DNA of 11,729 nucleotides from an uncultured Altererythrobacter sp. (GTDB taxonomy: Bacteria > Pseudomonadota > Alphaproteobacteria > Sphingomonadales > Sphingomonadaceae), in the NCBI GenBank assembly GCA_946886175.1, contig CAMPIA010000023.1:1-11729 (forward strand). Reading direction: 5' to 3'. This document shows, in pieces, positions 7,331 to 11,729 of this stretch. A model generated the notes under the pieces. The model was not told where the DNA came from. It saw only the letters and a list, made by a program, of their open reading frames with translations, and made no database searches. Within the stretch, counting starts at the first letter, position 1, and every line of letters starts with the position of its first letter. The position numbers were made by a program, and so were the translations under genes.

Positions 7331-8412
7331 CCGACATGCAGCCACAGGGGATCGTGAGCGCTTCTGCGGCGAAGCCGCCCGCGTCGCGCCCGCCGGAGCC
7401 GGTGCTGCGGCTACCCGATCCCTATCTGCTGTTCCTCGGCGACACCACCGAGCCCGGCTACGCCAAGACCGCCTTCGGGCTGCGCGATTGGGCGCCCGAG
7501 CGCTGCATCGGCGAATACGCCATGCCGGAGGCGACCGTCAGCACCGGGCTTCCGGCGCTGACCCCCGCGCAGGCGCGCGAGCGCGGCGCTCGCGCGCTGG
7601 TCATCGGCGTGGCCAACTCGGGCGGCGTGATCCTGAGGAACTGGATCGGTCCGCTGGTCGAGGCGCTCGAGGCCGGTCTCGACGTGATCAGCGGAATGCA
7701 CGCCCGGCTCGACGCGGTGCCCGAGTTGAAGGCGGCCGCCGAACGCTGCGGGCGTTCCCTGATCGATGTCAGGCGTCCGCCGACCGATCTTTCGGTCGCC
7801 ACCGGGGCCCGGCGCAGCGGCAAGCGCCTGCTGACCGTCGGCACCGACTGCGCGCTCGGCAAGAAATATTCGGCGCTGGCGATAACGCGCGGCTTCACGG
7901 ACCGCGGCATCGATGCCGATTTTCGCGCCACCGGCCAGACCGGCATCATGATCGCCGGCAGCGGCATCGCGATGGACGCGGTGATCGCCGATTTCGCCGC
8001 CGGGGCGGCCGAGGCGTTGAGCCCGGACGCCGCGCCCGATCACTGGGACGTGATCGAAGGTCAGGGCTCGCTCTTCCATCCAGCCTACGCGGGCGTTTCG
8101 CTCGCCCTGCTGCACGGCAGCCAGCCCGACGTCATCGTCCTGTGCCACGAAGCGGGGCGGACGGCGACGCTCGGCCTGCCCGACTATCCTCTGCCCGGCA
8201 TCGAGCAGGCGGTGCAGCTCAATTTGATGCTCGGGCGGCGCACCAACCCGTCGGTCCGCTGCGGGGGCGTGAGCCTCAACACGGCCAGCTTCTCCGCCGA
8301 GGAAGCCGAACGGCTGCTCGCGGCCGAAAGCGAGCGGCTGGGTATTCCCGTGGCCGATCCGCTGCGCGGCGGCCCCGCTTTCGAACGGCTGCTCCACAAT
8401 TGCCTCGCCTGA
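7327..8412 (+). CDS. dgcN: DUF1611 P-loop protein, D-Glu N-acetyltransferase DgcN-like
   Basis: This cytoplasmic protein has 361 residues. The N-terminal half (about 25-155) is a Rossmann-like domain with ARALVIGVANSGG and GLDVISGMHARL. The C-terminal half (about 160-361) is the DUF1611 P-loop domain. Its phosphate-binding loop is G172-TDCALG-K179-K180, and GQGSLFHPAY (about 245-254) and RTNPSV (about 304-309) follow as expected. In Pseudoalteromonas sp. CF6-2 a DUF1611 protein, DgcN, acetylates D-Glu to N-acetyl-D-Glu, which DgcA then racemises. The DgcA-like gene in operon 1 makes that assignment attractive, although DUF1611 proteins as a whole are little characterised. The GTG at 7327 overlaps the previous TGA; ATG 7336 is an alternative and neither has a clear ribosome binding site, so coupling is likely. 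The first 25 residues are low-complexity and Pro/Ala-rich. No deacetylase for N-acetyl-L-Glu lies in the window. Confidence 0.83.
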   Translation: MTDMQPQGIVSASAAKPPASRPPEPVLRLPDPYLLFLGDTTEPGYAKTAFGLRDWAPERCIGEYAMPEATVSTGLPALTPAQARERGARALVIGVANSGGVILRNWIGPLVEALEAGLDVISGMHARLDAVPELKAAAERCGRSLIDVRRPPTDLSVATGARRSGKRLLTVGTDCALGKKYSALAITRGFTDRGIDADFRATGQTGIMIAGSGIAMDAVIADFAAGAAEALSPDAAPDHWDVIEGQGSLFHPAYAGVSLALLHGSQPDVIVLCHEAGRTATLGLPDYPLPGIEQAVQLNLMLGRRTNPSVRCGGVSLNTASFSAEEAERLLAAESERLGIPVADPLRGGPAFERLLHNCLA

Positions 8413-9518
8413 TGGCCGCCGCCGGCAGCGCCCCCACCCGGTTCCAGCGTTTCCTGCTGCCCGGCTTCGCGTTCAAGGGGGTGGTGATCGGCGGAGGCTA
8501 TGCGACCGGGCGCGAGCTGGCCGAGTTCTTCATGGCCAGCGGCCCGTGGGGCGGGCTGCTCGGTCTCACCCTGGCGATGCTGATCTGGAGCGCGGTCTGC
8601 GCCGTCACCTTCATGCTCGCGCGGGCGGTTTCGGCTTACGACTATCGCAGCTTCTTCCAAGCATTGCTCGGCCGCTTCTGGGTGCTGTTCGAAGTGGCCT
8701 ACGTGCTGTTTCTGATCCTCATCCTGGCGGTCGTCGCGGCGGCGGCGGGAACGATCGGCGAGACGGTGCTGGGCTTGCCCGTGTGGGCCGGCACGATCGC
8801 GCTGATGGCGGGGATCGTGGCGGTCACCAGCTTCGGCACGGGCGCTGCGGAGCGCCTGTTCCGGTTCTCCTCGATCGCGCTCTATCTCGTTTACGCGCTG
8901 TTCGTGGTGCTGGCGCTCACCAGCTTCGGCGATCGTATCGGTCCGCGCCTGGCGCTCGACGCGCCGACCGACGGCTGGATCGTCGGCGGGGTGACTTATG
9001 CCAGTTACAATGTAGTGGCCGCGGTCGCGATATTGCCGTTCCTCAAACATCTCACCAGCCGGCGCGACGCGCTGGTGGCGGGGCTGCTCAGTGGCCCGCT
9101 GGCGATGGTCCCTGCCATCCTCTTCTTCCTGTGCATGGTCGCCTATTACCCCGCCATCGCCGACGAGGCGCTGCCTTCGGATCTGATGCTGCGCGAGATC
9201 GGGTTGCCGTGGTTCCACGTGCTTTTCCAGGGAATGATCTTCTGCGCGCTGCTCGAAACCGGAATCGGCGTGGTCAACGGGGTCAACGAACGGATCGCGG
9301 CTGCGCGCGCGACGCTGTCGTTCGGAGCCCGTTTCGCGATCAGCCTCGCTCTGGTCGTCGGCTCGGGGGTGGTGGCGACGCGCTTCGGCCTCGTGGCGCT
9401 GATCGCCAGCGGCTACGGCGTCTTCGGCTACATCATGCTCGCGCTGTTCGTGCTGCCGCTGCTGACGTTCGGCGTGTGGCGCCTGCGTCTGATGCGCTCT
9501 GCGGCCGCCGTGGCGTAG
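8412..9518 (+). CDS. YkvI-type (COG3949-like) multi-pass membrane transporter
   Basis: The protein has 368 residues and is mostly hydrophobic, with about ten predicted helices and a broken first helix carrying GVVIGGGYATGRELAEFF (23-40). That glycine-rich unwound segment followed by GREL/GxEI is characteristic of the YkvI group, which I place with LeuT-fold (APC/Nramp-like) secondary carriers. Other helices include YASYNVVAAVAILPFLK and ALLETGIGVVNGVNERI. Family substrates are, to my knowledge, not established. Here it lies between dgcN and an exported hydrolase in one operon, its ATG overlapping the dgcN stop (TGATG, 8410-8414). Uptake of D-Glu or another product of the periplasmic peptidases is the simplest guess, and export cannot be excluded. 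The assignment rests on motif memory, so a more distant amino-acid permease remains possible. Confidence 0.75.
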   Translation: MAAAGSAPTRFQRFLLPGFAFKGVVIGGGYATGRELAEFFMASGPWGGLLGLTLAMLIWSAVCAVTFMLARAVSAYDYRSFFQALLGRFWVLFEVAYVLFLILILAVVAAAAGTIGETVLGLPVWAGTIALMAGIVAVTSFGTGAAERLFRFSSIALYLVYALFVVLALTSFGDRIGPRLALDAPTDGWIVGGVTYASYNVVAAVAILPFLKHLTSRRDALVAGLLSGPLAMVPAILFFLCMVAYYPAIADEALPSDLMLREIGLPWFHVLFQGMIFCALLETGIGVVNGVNERIAAARATLSFGARFAISLALVVGSGVVATRFGLVALIASGYGVFGYIMLALFVLPLLTFGVWRLRLMRSAAAVA

Positions 9519-9535
9519 GCCCGGGCCGTTTCCTC

Positions 9536-9542
9536 AAAGGAG
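9536..9542 (+). promoter_or_regulatory. Ribosome binding site for the second serine hydrolase
   Basis: AAAGGAG ends 6 bases before the ATG at 9549 and is the clearest ribosome binding site in the window. The gap to the preceding gene is only 30 bases and shows no promoter, so the gene is read from the operon 2 promoter but has its own strong initiation site, unlike its coupled neighbours. Confidence 0.75.
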
Positions 9543-9548
9543 TCCTCC

Positions 9549-11129
9549 ATGATCCGAATCCACCTTCGCATCGCCGCAGCCGGCCTGCTCTGGCTGCCAG
9601 GCCTCGCGCTCGCCGCGCCGCCCGAAGGCTTTAACGAGCGGGTCGAGGCGCTGCGCGAGGAGATCGGCGTGCCCGGCATGGCGATCGCGATAGTGGAGGA
9701 TGGCGAGACCACGCTCGCCGAAGGCTACGGCGTGACAAAGCTGGACACGGCCGATGCCGTCACCGCCGACACGATCTTCCCAACCGGATCGACCGGCAAG
9801 GCCTTCACCGTCGCCGCGCTGGCGCTGCTGGTCGATCGCGGCGAGATCGACTGGGACGACAAGGTGATCGACCATCTGCCCTGGTTCCAGATGTACGATC
9901 CCTGGGTCACGCGCGAGATGACGATCCGCGATCTTCTGGTCCATCGCAGCGGTCTCGGCCTCGGCGCGGGCGACCTGTTGTTCGTGCCGCGCACCAATCT
10001 GAGCCGCGAGGAAAGCGTCAGGCGGCTGCGCTACATCGAGCCGGCGACCAGCTTCCGCAGCGCCTATGCCTACGACAATATTCTCTACATGGTGGCCGGG
10101 CAGCTCATCGAGCAGGTCACCGGCCGGACCTGGGAGGATTTCGTCGCCGAGGACATACTGGAACCGGCGGGCATGGCGAATTCGACCAGCGACGACGACG
10201 ATCGCTTCGCCACGGCCGACCGCGCCCATCCCCATGCCCGGTTGAACGGCCCGTTCCGCGGAGTCGGCGACCAGGCGGTCTTGGACGAGAGGGACACGCT
10301 CGGCCGCAATGCCGCCCCGGCCGGCGGCCTCGCGATCAGCGCCGTGGACATGGCCCGCTGGCTCCGGATCCAGCTTGCCCATGGCGCGCTTCCAGAAGGC
10401 GGACGGCTGTTCAGCGAGGATGCGTCGAAGGAGATGTGGACGCCGGTGGTGCTGAAGCCGGTGGGAAAGATGCCGCCCGCGCTGGCCGCCGCGCAGTCGA
10501 TGTTCAGCACGTATGCGCTCGGCTGGGACGTCAGCGACTACAAGGGCGTCAAGCTCGTCTCGCACGGCGGCGCCGTGTTCGGCTTTCAGGCGGTGGTGGT
10601 GCTGGTGCCGGAAGCGAACGTGGGTTTCTCGATCCTGATCAATTCGGAGGACGGCGAGATCATCCGCGGGCTGATGTACGAGTTGCTCGACCATTATCTC
10701 GAGCGCCCGACGCAGGACTGGCCGGCCGCGTGGCAAGCCTTCAAGCAGGGCCGGATCGAGACCGCGCTGGCCGTTTTCGAGACGGAAGCCGCCCAGCCGG
10801 CCGAAGTGGGCCCCTCGCTGCCGCTTGCGCGCTATGCGGGCGATTACGCCGATCCGTGGTATGGGCCGATCGCGATCACCGCCGAGGACGGCCGGCTCAG
10901 GATCGATTTCAAGCAGACCCCGCGCATGACCGGCACGCTCGAGCATTGGCAATACGACAGCTTCCGTACGCGCTGGGACGACGAGACGATCGAGCCTGCC
11001 TATGTCACGTTCGCGCTCGATGCCGAGGGCGAGGTCGAACGGATCACGATGAAGCCGGTCTCGCCGATCGCCGACTTCAGTTGGGACTATCAGGATCTGT
11101 TGTTCACCCCGGCAAAGGCGGAGGAGTGA
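9549..11129 (+). CDS. Exported serine hydrolase, class C beta-lactamase/D-aminopeptidase family, with C-terminal beta domain
   Basis: The protein has 526 residues. A Sec signal peptide (MIRIHLRIAAAGLLWLPGLALA, cut likely after residue 22) precedes a PF00144-type domain with S81-T-G-K84, Y175-D-N177 and H339-G-G341, all three catalytic motifs. Residues about 415-520 (LARYAGDYADPWYGPI and onward) look like the DUF3471-type beta-barrel found after many such domains. Unlike the first hydrolase at 1766 it has no membrane tail, so it should be soluble in the periplasm or secreted. It is the last gene of operon 2, 30 bases after the YkvI-type gene. Family reactions include D-stereospecific aminopeptidase, D,D-carboxypeptidase and esterase. 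A D-peptide role is inferred from neighbours only. Confidence 0.88.
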   Translation: MIRIHLRIAAAGLLWLPGLALAAPPEGFNERVEALREEIGVPGMAIAIVEDGETTLAEGYGVTKLDTADAVTADTIFPTGSTGKAFTVAALALLVDRGEIDWDDKVIDHLPWFQMYDPWVTREMTIRDLLVHRSGLGLGAGDLLFVPRTNLSREESVRRLRYIEPATSFRSAYAYDNILYMVAGQLIEQVTGRTWEDFVAEDILEPAGMANSTSDDDDRFATADRAHPHARLNGPFRGVGDQAVLDERDTLGRNAAPAGGLAISAVDMARWLRIQLAHGALPEGGRLFSEDASKEMWTPVVLKPVGKMPPALAAAQSMFSTYALGWDVSDYKGVKLVSHGGAVFGFQAVVVLVPEANVGFSILINSEDGEIIRGLMYELLDHYLERPTQDWPAAWQAFKQGRIETALAVFETEAAQPAEVGPSLPLARYAGDYADPWYGPIAITAEDGRLRIDFKQTPRMTGTLEHWQYDSFRTRWDDETIEPAYVTFALDAEGEVERITMKPVSPIADFSWDYQDLLFTPAKAEE

Positions 11130-11157
11130 AGCGCGCCTGGATCCTGATCGCGCGCGC

Positions 11158-11183
11158 CCTGCCCGGCGGCCCGACCGGGCGGG
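11158..11183. terminator. Possible bidirectional terminator hairpin between convergent genes
   Basis: GCCCGG (11161-11166) pairs perfectly with CCGGGC (11175-11180) around an 8-base loop. The stem extends to 9 pairs with one T-G wobble (11158-11160 with 11181-11183). It sits in the 54-base gap between two converging genes, just short of the leftward gene's stop codon. There is no T-tract on either strand, so intrinsic termination would be weak and the call rests on position and stem strength. Confidence 0.35.
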
Positions 11184-11729
11184 CTACTCCTCGACCCGCC
11201 GGTACAGCACCATGGGCTGCGCGGCGAAGGACATCAGCGCTTCCGCGCCTTCGCCGTGGAACAGAAGCTGATCGAACGGCCCCCCAAGCCGGGTGCCGGT
11301 GACCCGCTCGTAGCGGCGCGGGCCGATCTGTTCCCAGAAGCTCTTCTCGCCGCCCGCTTCGACGATCAAGCCGCGTTCGCCCTGCGCCGCAATGCGGACG
11401 TCGTACTCCGGGTTCGCCGGTTCGGCGTAGTTCCGCCGGTTGGTGCGGTACGACCCGACCGGAGGTGGCGAGGCCGGTCCGGTCCAGCGCTCCGCCGGCG
11501 CCTGCGGGAAGAGCCGCCCGATCACGGCGTTGATCAGTTCGGTTCGCGCCGCATAGCTGCCGTCGCCGCCGCTGTAGGACACGAAAATGCCGAAATCTGC
11601 TTCCGGCGCGAGCAGCAGCATCGAGTGAAAATCGCCGGTATTCCCGCCGTGCCCGATCAGGCGCGGCCCTTGCTCGCGCACGACGTAGAAGCCGTGTGCG
11701 AAGCCGGGCAGCGCAGGCGCGTTGGCGCT
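11184..11729 (-). CDS. Serine hydrolase, beta-lactamase family, C-terminal part; 5' end outside window
   Basis: The minus-strand frame is open from the right edge to a TAG at 11184-11186, giving 181 residues. GTG 11681 is internal: the frame continues upstream as SANAPALPGFAHGFYV into VREQGP, a normal continuation of the family fold. H27-G-G29 in LIGHGGNTGDFHS (fragment numbering) is the third catalytic motif of the class C beta-lactamase fold, followed by the usual LLLAPEADFGIFVSYSGGDG strand pair. The C-terminal 100 residues look like a small beta domain (VGSYRTNRRNYAEPANPEYD onward). The SxxK and YxN motifs must be off-window. It is the third such hydrolase in 10 kb and converges on operon 2, so it has its own promoter outside the window. 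Whether it belongs to the same regulon cannot be seen. Confidence 0.85.
   Translation of the reverse strand, partial: SANAPALPGFAHGFYVVREQGPRLIGHGGNTGDFHSMLLLAPEADFGIFVSYSGGDGSYAARTELINAVIGRLFPQAPAERWTGPASPPPVGSYRTNRRNYAEPANPEYDVRIAAQGERGLIVEAGGEKSFWEQIGPRRYERVTGTRLGGPFDQLLFHGEGAEALMSFAAQPMVLYRRVEE

Noticed and set aside
9518..9527. Perfect 10-base palindrome GGCCCGGGCC after the YkvI-type gene
   Set aside because: It has no loop for a hairpin and is unremarkable at this GC content; the next gene is 30 bases away in the same operon.
9534..10952. Long minus-strand open frame across the second serine hydrolase
   Set aside because: It is antisense to a gene with intact catalytic motifs and has no recognisable domain; high GC keeps antisense frames open.
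1..11729. CRISPR arrays, tRNA/rRNA genes, insertion sequences, attachment sites
   Set aside because: I saw no repeat-spacer array, transposase, tRNA-like fold or flanking direct repeats anywhere in the window.

Overview
The window is GC-rich and densely coded, with short gene overlaps and family variants typical of alphaproteobacteria. A Sphingomonadales-type genome (Sphingomonas, Novosphingobium or Erythrobacter relatives) is my best guess, from protein style and codon use rather than from a marker gene.

Layout. Nucleotides 1-912 carry the 3' end of an aryl-CoA ligase gene, convergent with a divergently controlled XRE-cupin regulator (minus strand, 934-1608). Two rightward operons follow. 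Operon 1 (about 1642-6071) encodes an exported serine hydrolase with a four-helix membrane tail, an enolase-superfamily dipeptide epimerase or N-acetyl-D-Glu racemase (DgcA-like), and a POT-family peptide transporter. Operon 2 (about 6130-11129) encodes a Tat-exported M19 dipeptidase-like protein, a DUF1611 protein (DgcN-like), a YkvI-type membrane transporter and a second exported serine hydrolase. A third serine hydrolase, incomplete, converges from the right edge (11184-11729, minus strand). No stretch over 300 bases lacks a gene. The largest non-coding gaps are 1609-1765 and 6072-6193, and both hold promoters.

How it fits together. DgcN (N-acetyltransferase) and DgcA (racemase) form the D-glutamate route described in Pseudoalteromonas sp. 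CF6-2: D-Glu to N-acetyl-D-Glu to N-acetyl-L-Glu. Here they sit among exported peptidases, a peptide importer and a putative amino-acid-type importer. My inference is a scavenging locus for D-Glu-containing, peptidoglycan-derived peptides: periplasmic trimming, uptake, then cytoplasmic inversion of D-Glu.

The most informative non-coding signal is a roughly 40-bp promoter/operator found twice, at 1641-1680 and 6129-6169. The copies agree at 35 of 40 aligned positions and each heads one operon. Each contains a -35/-10 pair plus two TCC-N4/5-AGGA half-site pairs about two helical turns apart. One copy lies in the gap beside the XRE-cupin gene, so that protein is the natural candidate to control both operons. 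Other points worth attention are the altered metal and catalytic residues of the M19 protein and the altered ExxER motif of the POT protein.
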